A DNA stretch of 21,917 nucleotides from Rhodospirillales bacterium (GTDB lineage Bacteria; Pseudomonadota; Alphaproteobacteria; Rhodospirillales; JABHCV01), in NCBI GenBank assembly GCA_016776705.1, contig JADHSW010000020.1, positions 1-21,917 of the forward strand. The letters are read 5' to 3'. Within the stretch, counting starts at the first letter, position 1; the number at the start of each line of letters is the position of its first letter. A program made the position numbers and the translations under genes. Shown piece after piece: positions 13,976 to 21,917 of this stretch. The notes beneath the pieces are model-generated. The model saw nothing but the letters and a program-made list of their open reading frames with translations. It was not told the origin of the DNA and made no database searches.

Positions 13976-15637
13976 CTATGTCGCTTCGGAACCAGGTTCC
14001 GCCTGTGCTTTTTTTGCAAACCAAACCAGAACGCCGCCGGTCAGAAGAAAGCCAAGCGCCGTAAAGATATAGACGGTGATTGGCATGGGCGCTTCGATAA
14101 GGACGTAATGCCAACTGGACACACTCATGACCAGTCCATGCTCGCCGTTCGATCCGTCCCAAGCATTTATGGACATCGGGATGAACTTGCCGGGCATGAA
14201 CTGAACATCATTTTTGTCATCGGTTGTCAGTGCGCGTTTCATGACCATGGTCCATTGACCCTGATCCCAATTCGCCTGTGAGACAACTTGCTGCTGATCA
14301 TCTTTCTGAATTTTTGGCGGTTGACGCCAACCACGAGCGTTGGCATCAACTGTGGCTTTTCCGCCTGCCTCGGCAACATCGGCATTCCAAATCCACAGGT
14401 TTACCTGATTGGATGAATCGCCACGCAGGAAATGCGGCTTCTTGGTACCTGACGGCTCCTTTACCGGGAATTGAAGTGCAACAGAATCGCGGAAGGTATC
14501 CAGGGCGCGCGGAATCATGCCATTAGCCGCTACATAGGAGTTGAAGATACCGACTTTCTGAATCTCGTCGGTATTCAATTCCTTTGTGACATCATGCTTG
14601 ATATCCTTGAACGGGTCGTCCCAGGTCAGCTTGAAGGCGATATTCCTGTCATTGGCAATCGCCTGTATCGTTACCATTTCAATGCTTGGATTTTGCCAAC
14701 GTGGCGGCACGATAACCTGACCGGCCAGGCGCATGTCCATGGGTTGGGCATTGTTCCAGGCTTCGTTTGCCGGGTCGGTAGGCACATCGCCTTCAACAGT
14801 CAGTGCGGTCAACACCTGTTGCGAGGTCAGGTTATGCTGCAATGATTTAATATAATTGGCCAGAGCCCAGCGATCATCTTCAGACAATGTCTTGACGAAA
14901 GACGGCATCGGCGTGCCATTAATGCCAGACGTGAAGCGCAGGTAGATCTGTTCGACATCTCCTCCACCCTTGATTTTCCATGGGTGAGTAACGTTTCGAA
15001 TGCGGATCGGAAAGCCCCAGTCATCCTTTCGGAATTCCTTGTTGCCATCGCCACGTCCAGCTTTACCGTGGCAGCTCCAGCATTTTGCATTCAGGAATAC
15101 CTCCTTGCCCTTGGCGACCAGCTCGGGGCTGAATGGAGGCATGTTGGCTGGCAGGGAAACTGTCTTGCCTGTTTTGATGGGGTCCATGTCGGGATTATCA
15201 AATTCCACAGCAAAGGTCTTGATGTAGGAAATGACCTGCCAGCGTTCTTCTTCGGAAAGGCCATTTTTAATCAAGTCGCTGTCGAAAGCCTGCATAGCGG
15301 TGCTGGGCAGTCCACGTGAAACCGTGCGGAACAAATCGTTGTCGGTTGGCAGTTCACCAGAAATGGTGGTCCTGAACTTATATGTACCCAGCGTGAAGTC
15401 ACGCGGTCGGGGATCAAGATAATCAGCAGCGGGACCATTACCGTCACCCAGAAGGCCATGGCAAAAGCTGCACCGCTTGATATAGATCTGGCGACCCTTT
15501 TCGACAAATTCCTCCGTCGCTTTCGGCATCGACCCACTGGGGACCGTACTGGCCTGCGTTATTCCCGGAACCATTAACGCCATGAGCGTCAGGGCTGCGC
15601 CAAGTTTTCCGAAGATCATGTTTGTTTTCCTGTTCAT
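13976..15637 (-). CDS. Dihaem cytochrome c fused to EB_dh haem domain, membrane-anchored (module A)
   Basis: The 553-residue protein has a signal peptide (to about residue 30), haem sites C56-x-x-C59-H60 and C186-x-x-C189-H190, an EB_dh-type domain over about residues 280-510, and a C-terminal helix near 520-540 followed by a basic tail. Domain order, the GDVPTDP linker, the DSVALQFPVKEP strand and the WTMVMKRALTT segment match the module B protein at 7326-8879. EB_dh domains bind haem b in ethylbenzene dehydrogenase and related gamma subunits. ATG at 15637 is preferred over GTG at 15652 because GGGGA stands about 8 bases before it. Likely the periplasmic electron-transfer subunit of the module A complex; the substrate side is unknown. 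Confidence 0.88.
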   Translation of the reverse strand: MNRKTNMIFGKLGAALTLMALMVPGITQASTVPSGSMPKATEEFVEKGRQIYIKRCSFCHGLLGDGNGPAADYLDPRPRDFTLGTYKFRTTISGELPTDNDLFRTVSRGLPSTAMQAFDSDLIKNGLSEEERWQVISYIKTFAVEFDNPDMDPIKTGKTVSLPANMPPFSPELVAKGKEVFLNAKCWSCHGKAGRGDGNKEFRKDDWGFPIRIRNVTHPWKIKGGGDVEQIYLRFTSGINGTPMPSFVKTLSEDDRWALANYIKSLQHNLTSQQVLTALTVEGDVPTDPANEAWNNAQPMDMRLAGQVIVPPRWQNPSIEMVTIQAIANDRNIAFKLTWDDPFKDIKHDVTKELNTDEIQKVGIFNSYVAANGMIPRALDTFRDSVALQFPVKEPSGTKKPHFLRGDSSNQVNLWIWNADVAEAGGKATVDANARGWRQPPKIQKDDQQQVVSQANWDQGQWTMVMKRALTTDDKNDVQFMPGKFIPMSINAWDGSNGEHGLVMSVSSWHYVLIEAPMPITVYIFTALGFLLTGGVLVWFAKKAQAEPGSEAT

Positions 15638-15655
15638 GTTATCGGTCCCCACGGC

Positions 15656-16618
15656 TTAGTGTTTTTCAGGAATACGAGGGGTTTTTTCCGCCATATCGTA
15701 TTCGGCCATGATGATTAACCAGCGCTCTTCCTCGGTCAGACTGACTTTCCATTCTGGCATCGCAGAATCCCAGGGCGTTGCTTCCAGCGGCAAGCCGGGG
15801 CCGCCATTTTCAACACGCCAGAAGGTATAACCTTCGACGATTGTTTCGATGGTGCCGTTATCTGTGAAATTAATGGGCCTTAGCTTGAAGCCGTCGGCCA
15901 TAGGGCCGTCACCAGCGGTACTGTCACCGTGGCAAGGCCTGCAATTCATTGCATAAAGCGCACGGCCTTGAAACAATCGTACTTCCATCAGGGCAGCGTG
16001 GGCTGTTTCGTTATCAACATTGTCGGCTTCCAGTTCGGCCCGGAACTTTTTGATGGCTGGTGTATTGATCGCCAGCAAGGGATCTTCCTCGCCGGTTTCT
16101 TCCTTCCATGTTTCAAAATCGGGTATGACCTGTTCGATGAACTGAACTTCACCGGCCTTGGCCTGTTCGATAAAGGCAGCGACCTGATCTTCGGTCGGGT
16201 TGGCCATGGGGTTTTGCGCGTCTTCCATTTTTTTCGGAAAATTGGATGACGGATGCTGGATGCGCAAGGCAAGCGGAGCAGCTATTTTCGGCACCGCATT
16301 GTCGTAGACATACCATCCGGCTGCGGCTGAAATGAGTACGATACCAACGGCGCGAACCGGTTTGGAGAAGTCCCCGCGCAGAAAGCGCTTGATCGGGCGC
16401 AGGAAGTCATTCAGCGGCCCATCGTCAAAAGTGACGAGCAGGAACATGGCGATCAGGGTCAACACCATATAGATGAAGATCAGAGCACCCGGAACCGGCA
16501 GCGGAAATGGTAACCCGGTAACCTGACGGGCGACCGCCGGTATCCCGAACTTGACAATCAGATAAATGACAACGACCGAAAGAAGGACGGTCCAGAAACT
16601 GTTAAGTCTAGATTTCAT
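15656..16618 (-). CDS. Membrane-anchored monohaem cytochrome c (module A)
   Basis: This 320-residue protein has three hydrophobic segments (about residues 8-26, 43-63 and 90-106), a long acidic linker (about 130-210) and a periplasmic cytochrome c domain with C226-x-x-C229-H230 and likely ligand M287 in DSAMPEWKVSLTEE. It is homologous to the 255-residue protein of module B at 8879-9646 over the anchor and haem domain; the linker, about 60 residues longer, is the main difference and holds many Glu and Asp. It starts 4 bases after the dihaem cytochrome gene, as in module B. A role in relaying electrons to the bd-I-like core is inferred from the shared order. Confidence 0.88.
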   Translation of the reverse strand: MKSRLNSFWTVLLSVVVIYLIVKFGIPAVARQVTGLPFPLPVPGALIFIYMVLTLIAMFLLVTFDDGPLNDFLRPIKRFLRGDFSKPVRAVGIVLISAAAGWYVYDNAVPKIAAPLALRIQHPSSNFPKKMEDAQNPMANPTEDQVAAFIEQAKAGEVQFIEQVIPDFETWKEETGEEDPLLAINTPAIKKFRAELEADNVDNETAHAALMEVRLFQGRALYAMNCRPCHGDSTAGDGPMADGFKLRPINFTDNGTIETIVEGYTFWRVENGGPGLPLEATPWDSAMPEWKVSLTEEERWLIIMAEYDMAEKTPRIPEKH

Positions 16619-16622
16619 GGTA

Positions 16623-17609
16623 TCATTCCCCCTCCTTCTTTTCTGCTTTCTGCATAATCATGAAGGATTGCAGATCCTGGAAATCCTTGACTGTCATCGC
16701 CTCACTCAAATCTTCGGGCATGACTGACGCATTCTCATCAATGGTCATCGACTTGATATCGGTTTTGGCGATCACGATTTCTTCACTACTTTTATTTGTG
16801 ATCGTCACTTTGTTGGCATCCTCGGCGGTTTTCACGCCTACAATCATGGTGCCATCCTTCGTCTCAACATTGTAAGTTTCAAAACCCGGGGTGATTGACT
16901 TGGCCGGATTGAGGATACTTTCCGCGATGAACTTTACGCCTTTATCACCGATTGTCGAAAGATCGGGACCAACCATAACCTCGCCTTCGAGGGAATGACA
17001 TTCTTCGCAGTTGTCCTCGTACACCGTCGCACCAGCACCAGGGTCACCGCCACCGGCCGCCTGAGCCGCCTGAATTTTTGAATAGAACTTCGAGGAAATT
17101 TCGGACGGCGCGCTATCAATCGCTTCCATATCCAAATCCCCGCCCTGAACCATCATGTAAGCAACGATGGCCTTGATCTCAGTAAGATTAAGTGAAATTG
17201 GTGGTGCGTAAACGACGGCCATTTCGTTCTTGTAACCGCTAACCACGTAGGCGCCGGGATCAGCCATACTTTCAACGACATAATCGACAGCGGTAAATTC
17301 TTCACCGGTTTTTTCAGAGCGTTCCTTTGCCCGTTCAACAGCACGCGAACCCATGGGAAGTGGGAATTTTTCACCAAATTGCCCGTGGTTGGGGCCGCGA
17401 ACGGCGCTGCCCTGGCCGCCCAGGCTATGACAGGTGTAACAACGACCCTTACCCCAATAAAGTGTCTCGCCGCCTTCCGGGCTGATATCGACTGCGGCAG
17501 ACGTATCCTTTGCACCGCCTGAAAGATCGGTAATGGCGTAACCAATCCAGTTATACAGAACGACAGTCAGGACAAGAAAACAGAAGACTTTTACTAGAGG
17601 ACTTTTCAT
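16623..17609 (-). CDS. Dihaem cytochrome c with extended second haem domain (module A)
   Basis: The 328-residue protein has an N-terminal hydrophobic anchor (about 7-26), first haem C57-x-x-C60-H61 and second haem C201-x-x-C204-H205. After the second site the sequence GPDLSTIG, LNPAKSITPGFE and a beta-rich stretch to VMPEDL (M297, likely ligand) is the layout of the TIGR02603-type haem-binding domain common in Planctomycetes. The module B homologue lacks the beta-rich stretch. Its ATG overlaps the bd-I-like stop by ATGA, so the two are translationally coupled. Role inferred: haem relay directly beside the membrane core. Confidence 0.88.
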   Translation of the reverse strand: MKSPLVKVFCFLVLTVVLYNWIGYAITDLSGGAKDTSAAVDISPEGGETLYWGKGRCYTCHSLGGQGSAVRGPNHGQFGEKFPLPMGSRAVERAKERSEKTGEEFTAVDYVVESMADPGAYVVSGYKNEMAVVYAPPISLNLTEIKAIVAYMMVQGGDLDMEAIDSAPSEISSKFYSKIQAAQAAGGGDPGAGATVYEDNCEECHSLEGEVMVGPDLSTIGDKGVKFIAESILNPAKSITPGFETYNVETKDGTMIVGVKTAEDANKVTITNKSSEEIVIAKTDIKSMTIDENASVMPEDLSEAMTVKDFQDLQSFMIMQKAEKKEGE

Positions 17610-19771
17610 TCTGCGGTCTCCCCGCTATGGGTAGAATCTGACGCCTTGTTATTAGCCTTGCTAACGAGATTGCCGAGCCAGAACATGAAGGCGCAGCCGA
17701 CCAGGAAAAGCAAAACGGCTGCGCCAACCTGTTGGGTCATAACAAAGTTGGTTGGCGTCGCCCCCCAGTCGGAGGTGTCGCGCATGACGCCAAAAATGTG
17801 CCAGTCACCACGAAGACCGGAACGTATAAAGCCCATCAGGCCCATGTTCATGGTGATGACAATGGTCAACAAAAGCAGCGCATACTGGGAACGGGTCGTC
17901 ATCTTGCCCCACTTCAGCGTGCCAACTTCTTTCGACCCTTTCCACAGGAACAAATCGATGGCGGTAACAAGGATCAGACAACTGATCAGTTGCAGGAACT
18001 GGGAAACGGCGACGTTACGAAGAACCGGCGAGGCTTTTTCCATAACCACGAAGCCCCAGACGCCCAGGAAGATGGCAACGTTGAAGGCGGTAACAGCAAG
18101 GTAAATGCCTTGCGCCAATTTGCCACGATCACTGAGAGCGAGCCACACGCAAAAGGCGGCTGTCACACATTCAAAAATCAACAGCCAACCCATGACGCGC
18201 ATGTAATAAGCCCGATCAGCAGGAAGGTCCAGGTCCGCAGGGTTCATTGTCATCATTGTCAGGGCGTACTGACCGACAAGAAGAATGGCGGCGATACCGG
18301 CGCCAATAATAACAATCCTGGAGCCCTTGCCCTGATCCCGGATCGACACAGGTTCAACCTTGTTGCCCCGACGGTAAAGCAGGAAGCTAAAGAAGGTCGA
18401 CAGAATGATCAGGTTAACCACGGCGTTCTTGGCAGGCATTAGCCCCAGGAACTTGAGCATCGGATGATACTGGCTACCGCCCATCTCACCTACTTCAAGA
18501 GCCGAAAGTGGCAGATTGTGCGGTGTCAGCCAAATCGCGAACGACAGGATCAGCGCGAACAAAATGAATTTAATGTAGCGATAGAACCGTTCCGCGCCGG
18601 GGATACGGGTCATACCGCTCCACAAATAATAATTGGAAATAAGGAACAGGGAGCCAACAAGCATCGCCTGAATGATGAAGGTCCACGAGAAGTCGCCACC
18701 CATCATGTTGTTACCCATGACGGCGCTGGTCGAATAGACCTCGCGGCCAAGATAATAACCTGCAAAAGGAAGCGGGATCAGCGCAGCCACGGCGACCATG
18801 TTGGAGACATACCCCATCCAGTCGTAATGGGCCTTCTCCTCAATCGTTTTGGAACCGATAAATTTAACGGCGGCGTATGAACCTGCGACCAAGCCACCGA
18901 AGGCCAGATTTCCAAGCATGCGGTGAATGGCGATTGGTGTGGCGAGGATATTTTCGAACGCCTGCCATGTGGTTCCGGTGACCTCACCCGCTTCGCTGAC
19001 CCCGACCGGGCTCATCATGAAACCGGCCCAGCTGTTAGCCAGCATCATGATCAGGGTTCCTGCAACGTTCAACATAATGCCAATGGCAATATGCGTCGTC
19101 TTCAGGTTCTTGACCATAAAGAAGCAAGCGGCAATAGGGATTAAATACAGGACGATAATAAAGGTACGGGTATCGGTGCGCATACCGCCTTCAGGATCGA
19201 ACATGCCGAAGGCGAAGGCCACGGTGAAGACAACGCACAGGATACCCATGGCTTTCAGGACCAATTGCAGAGGACGAGAAAAATCACGCCCCCCCTTCAT
19301 GGCTTTCCAGCCGTAGTAATACAGATACAGGAAGAATGTCTCGAAGAAGAACATCAGGGCATAGACGAACATGATGTCTTTGAAGACACCCGCCATAAAA
19401 CCCCAGAACGTTGGATACAGGGTGACCAAAGCAAACGTCAGCAAACCGCCAAGGGCGGCGGTGGTGGCATAGGCAACGCTGAGCAAACTGGTAAACTCGT
19501 AAGCCAGCTTGTCGTATTTCTTATCACCGGATCGCCAGCCGACGATTTCAATAACCAGTGCAAACATCGGAACGCCAAGGACGAAAGCACCAAAGTAAAG
19601 ATGCATTTGCGCAAGGAACCAGATAAAACGTCTGGAATCCATGCCCAGGAATTGCCTGTAAACATTAGCTTCCTGAGCCAGCGCCTGAGAGGCGAACAGG
19701 ACCATGGCCAAAAGGGTGATAACGATCACACCCGGTTTTGCAAGGCGGTTAAACCCCTGTTTCATATCCAA
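17606..19771 (-). CDS. Cytochrome bd subunit I-like membrane protein, long form (module A)
   Basis: The 721-residue protein is homologous to the 612-residue protein at 10476-12314. It has a signal-like N-terminus (to about AQEA), H57 (AQMHLYF), E144 (FFFET) and H283 (AIHRM) at the equivalents of the conserved CydA haem residues. It has Val at the E99-like position and R654-GDWH in place of GRQPW. Two extra regions, about residues 165-225 and 480-550, add helices; the second includes R525-V-M527, which resembles the R-I-M that supplies the Met ligand of haem b558 in E. coli CydA, and it is absent from the short paralogue. No CydB is present. The start is uncertain: TTG 19771 has AGGG six bases upstream; ATG 19765 is the alternative. 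Confidence 0.85.
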   Translation of the reverse strand: MDMKQGFNRLAKPGVIVITLLAMVLFASQALAQEANVYRQFLGMDSRRFIWFLAQMHLYFGAFVLGVPMFALVIEIVGWRSGDKKYDKLAYEFTSLLSVAYATTAALGGLLTFALVTLYPTFWGFMAGVFKDIMFVYALMFFFETFFLYLYYYGWKAMKGGRDFSRPLQLVLKAMGILCVVFTVAFAFGMFDPEGGMRTDTRTFIIVLYLIPIAACFFMVKNLKTTHIAIGIMLNVAGTLIMMLANSWAGFMMSPVGVSEAGEVTGTTWQAFENILATPIAIHRMLGNLAFGGLVAGSYAAVKFIGSKTIEEKAHYDWMGYVSNMVAVAALIPLPFAGYYLGREVYSTSAVMGNNMMGGDFSWTFIIQAMLVGSLFLISNYYLWSGMTRIPGAERFYRYIKFILFALILSFAIWLTPHNLPLSALEVGEMGGSQYHPMLKFLGLMPAKNAVVNLIILSTFFSFLLYRRGNKVEPVSIRDQGKGSRIVIIGAGIAAILLVGQYALTMMTMNPADLDLPADRAYYMRVMGWLLIFECVTAAFCVWLALSDRGKLAQGIYLAVTAFNVAIFLGVWGFVVMEKASPVLRNVAVSQFLQLISCLILVTAIDLFLWKGSKEVGTLKWGKMTTRSQYALLLLTIVITMNMGLMGFIRSGLRGDWHIFGVMRDTSDWGATPTNFVMTQQVGAAVLLFLVGCAFMFWLGNLVSKANNKASDSTHSGETAE

Positions 19772-19819
19772 TTGTATCCCTGTTCCTGTTTGCTTCTTGT
19801 ATCAGGCACGCAGACGTAC

Positions 19820-20599
19820 CTAACCTTCGTTTTTGAAGGTAAAGCTTTGCTCAAGCGAGCCGCCCGCTTCGACTGTAATTTTGGCTTTCTGAATGCCGTA
19901 GCGCGGATGCCATGCTTTAAGCGTGTATTTTCCTGCCGGAATTCCATCCAGTGAGTACGAACCATCTTCGCCGACAACAACCGCATAGGGATGGCTGGGA
20001 GCCATCATGAAACCGAACATGAAATTGTGGGCTTCACAGTTGATTCCGATGTAAGGACCGCGACTGGTCTTCAGTTCCTGCACCAGATCACCCGGATCAG
20101 GCTGGCCGAAGTTGAAGATACCCTTTTTGACGACGCGGCCTTTTTCAACACCGATCATTTCGCGAGTGTTGATGTTGTGAAGAACCCCTTTGTCGCTATT
20201 TCGAATAGTAATTTCGCCAGGTTTGACAACCTGTGCCCAGGGGTGGAAACGACAGTCTTCCTGATTGATCAGGTAACCGCCGGACGGCGGCATCCAGTCC
20301 TTTCCTTCCTTGATCTTGTCCAGGAACACGAAGGTACCACGCAGTGCGCCGTCCTTGACGTCAACCCAGGCAATCTCGCGCTCCCCTTTGCCGCAGACAG
20401 TTTGATCCTTTGTTATCAGAATGTTCTCTTTAGCATCTTCAGGCAGTGCGCCATCGAACATGACTTTTCCGGAAATCGTTGCGCCGTTGGCGACAGTGAT
20501 AACCTTGTATTCATCCTTGGCTGCTTGGGCGGCAAAGGGAGCCGTCACCATCATTGCAACGCCAACGGTGAGAGCCTTAAAAACAAGAGCTTTCTTCAT
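19820..20599 (-). CDS. Exported cupredoxin-like protein with carboxypeptidase-regulatory-like domain
   Basis: The 259-residue protein has a signal peptide (to about residue 27). The middle resembles a cupredoxin domain: H141 in LHNIN, C188, H191 and M194 or M198 in CEAHNFMFGFMM fit a type-1 copper ligand set. The end (DGIPAGKYTLKAWHPRYG) is a carboxypeptidase-regulatory-like beta sandwich. Earlier C69 (VCGKGE) and C116 could form a disulfide. It would serve as a periplasmic copper electron carrier or surface-linked copper protein. AGGAAG lies upstream of the ATG. It sits between the HEAT gene and the bd-I-like gene, so it may hand electrons to module A. Electron-carrier function is inferred from the ligands. 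Confidence 0.83.
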   Translation of the reverse strand: MKKALVFKALTVGVAMMVTAPFAAQAAKDEYKVITVANGATISGKVMFDGALPEDAKENILITKDQTVCGKGEREIAWVDVKDGALRGTFVFLDKIKEGKDWMPPSGGYLINQEDCRFHPWAQVVKPGEITIRNSDKGVLHNINTREMIGVEKGRVVKKGIFNFGQPDPGDLVQELKTSRGPYIGINCEAHNFMFGFMMAPSHPYAVVVGEDGSYSLDGIPAGKYTLKAWHPRYGIQKAKITVEAGGSLEQSFTFKNEG

Positions 20600-20629
20600 A
20601 GGTGTTCTTCCTTTCTACTTCTCAATCAT

Positions 20630-21917
20630 TCAGGCCGGAGCATGGGCAGAGGCCCGGTTCTGGTTGATTTCTTCAAGGCCTTCGATGGCCACTTTCCAAA
20701 TGCGTTTGCGTTCTTCATCATTCAGCGCTTCGATAAACAAGGCGTTGGCTGCCGACTTGTCGATATTCGCCAGCAAGCGTGCGGCCTCACGTCCGTGATA
20801 GCCTTCAAACGAGTAGGCATATTCGACGAGGGTTTCGACTATGCCGCCTGCCCTGGTTTCAGCAAGAGCCCGTGCGGCTTCCAGTCGAACAAAGGCCTCA
20901 GGGTCTTTGAGGAACCGGCTGACCCCTGTTCCCGCTTCACCCAGACGCCCAAGCGAACGAATAGCCTCTGTACGAACAAAGCTGTTTTCATCGTCCAGGG
21001 CGTTAATCAAAGCCATCACCACACTGCCTTCTTTTGAACAGCCCAGCGCCCGTATGGCCTGGCGGCGAATATCCTGATTGGATGATTTGGCTTCAACCAA
21101 CAGGGCTTCAATAACGTCACCGGGAAGTTCAGATACGCTGGCGCAAATATGGGCCAGGGACTCCAGCGCCGTTTGCTTCAGGTCTTTAATGTTGCTGGAC
21201 AATGAAGCAACAAGGGCACCGGCGACTTCTGGCTGGGCAAAATTGCAAAGCAATCGCGCAGCGAAAAAACGCACATCCTCATGAATGACCACATCGGGAA
21301 CGAGAGGCAATGTCCGCCGGTCTTTCTTGTTCCCTCCGGTCAAGCTCAGGAAATCAATATCTTCAGCAGACAATTTCACTTCTTCAGATGATGGCGCCAG
21401 GGTTTGCGTTTTACCCACATTCATAATCGAATCCAGGGTCGAGGTCGGGAACTGATCGCCTTCGGACTCTTCCTCGGCTTCCAGCTCAACATCTTCCTGT
21501 GATTCGTTCTCTAATTTCTTTTCCTCTTGCACCCCTTCGCTCACCTCTTCGGGGTTGCTCTGCGGTTCCGGAACCAGTTCACCGGAAAGAGCTGCGAGAA
21601 GAATACCACCAGCCGCATTGGGCCAGTCGGCTTCCTTAGCCAGATCGGCGATAGCGCCCATGGCTTCCAGCCGCAATTGGCGGTCATCACCGCCCAGAAT
21701 GGTTACCAGGGCTTGCAAGGCTTCATCACCGCCAACCCGTTTCAAACCACGAATAGCGCCCCGCCGGACTTCCTCCGCGATATTCTCTTGAGCCAGCAAT
21801 TCAACCAGTTCAGAGACCGCCTTTTCAGAAGTAACGACGGCAATGGCGAGGGCGGCGGAAGCCGCGACGGGGACCGATGACGAATGCAGAAGTTCCCGCA
21901 CCCGCTCACCAAGCATT
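20630..21917 (-). CDS. HEAT-repeat protein, 5' end outside window (partial)
   Basis: About 428 residues are visible. The reading frame is open at the window end and the Met there (21916) looks like the inside of a repeat, so the true start is probably beyond it. The product is built from about 30-residue HEAT/PBS-lyase-like helical repeats (for example AVSELVELL, EALQALVTILG, QTALESLAHI, RRQAIRALG, VRTEAIRSLGRLGEAG). A strongly acidic low-complexity insert (about residues 111-150, rich in Glu) separates two groups of repeats. HEAT repeats bind other proteins; here it may help assemble or scaffold the neighbouring complex, which is a guess from position. It ends 30 bases before the cupredoxin-like gene. 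Confidence 0.85.
   Translation of the reverse strand, partial: MLGERVRELLHSSSVPVAASAALAIAVVTSEKAVSELVELLAQENIAEEVRRGAIRGLKRVGGDEALQALVTILGGDDRQLRLEAMGAIADLAKEADWPNAAGGILLAALSGELVPEPQSNPEEVSEGVQEEKKLENESQEDVELEAEEESEGDQFPTSTLDSIMNVGKTQTLAPSSEEVKLSAEDIDFLSLTGGNKKDRRTLPLVPDVVIHEDVRFFAARLLCNFAQPEVAGALVASLSSNIKDLKQTALESLAHICASVSELPGDVIEALLVEAKSSNQDIRRQAIRALGCSKEGSVVMALINALDDENSFVRTEAIRSLGRLGEAGTGVSRFLKDPEAFVRLEAARALAETRAGGIVETLVEYAYSFEGYHGREAARLLANIDKSAANALFIEALNDEERKRIWKVAIEGLEEINQNRASAHAPA

Noticed and set aside
17732..18442. Open 236-codon frame on the plus strand
   Set aside because: It is a shadow of the bd-I-like gene, rich in His, Gln and Asn as expected from mirrored hydrophobic codons.
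19991..21037. Open 348-codon frame on the plus strand
   Set aside because: It is antisense to the cupredoxin-like and HEAT genes and has no recognisable domain.
1..21917. CRISPR arrays, insertion sequences, rRNA or tRNA genes
   Set aside because: No regularly spaced repeats, transposase-like frames, terminal inverted repeats or structural RNA signatures were found on reading through.

Overview
The window carries a dense, almost entirely minus-strand respiratory gene region of a Gram-negative bacterium, probably a member of Pseudomonadota and perhaps a marine alphaproteobacterium. That placement rests on gene content and style only: many periplasmic c-type cytochromes with Sec signals, an SCO protein, moderate GC, and sigma70-like promoters. 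No rRNA or other marker gene is present. Nine c-type cytochromes with 14 CxxCH haem sites were counted.

Layout. Left edge (1-1428, plus strand): a short intergenic stretch, a five-helix membrane protein of unknown function (272-766), and a promoter-equipped single-haem cytochrome c (925-1428). From 12605 down to 1433 runs a long minus-strand gene string, here called module B: two tiny membrane proteins (32 and 38 aa), a cytochrome bd subunit I-like protein (612 aa), a dihaem cytochrome, a membrane-anchored monohaem cytochrome, a dihaem cytochrome fused to an ethylbenzene-dehydrogenase-type (EB_dh) haem domain, a 71-aa membrane protein, an exported NTF2-like protein, a double UspA protein with PCP_red-like repeats, a radical SAM/SPASM protein with a PCP_red tail, a HemY-type protoporphyrinogen oxidase, and SCO. 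At 12687-12791 a 34-aa membrane protein lies divergently on the plus strand. A hairpin at 12806-12843 separates it from module A (21917 down to 12867, minus strand): a HEAT-repeat protein (cut by the window edge), a cupredoxin-like exported protein, a second bd-I-like protein (721 aa), then the same three cytochromes in the same order as in module B, and two extra soluble cytochromes.

How they may work together. Modules A and B are paralogous four-gene sets (bd-I-like, dihaem c, membrane monohaem c, dihaem plus EB_dh plus anchor), so each plausibly encodes one membrane electron-transfer complex joining a haem-bearing membrane core to periplasmic cytochromes. No cydB is present. Module B adds a tetrapyrrole-processing set (radical SAM, HemY, PCP_red domains), which suggests a haem or modified haem made for the complex. 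The electron donor and the terminal reaction cannot be read from this window.
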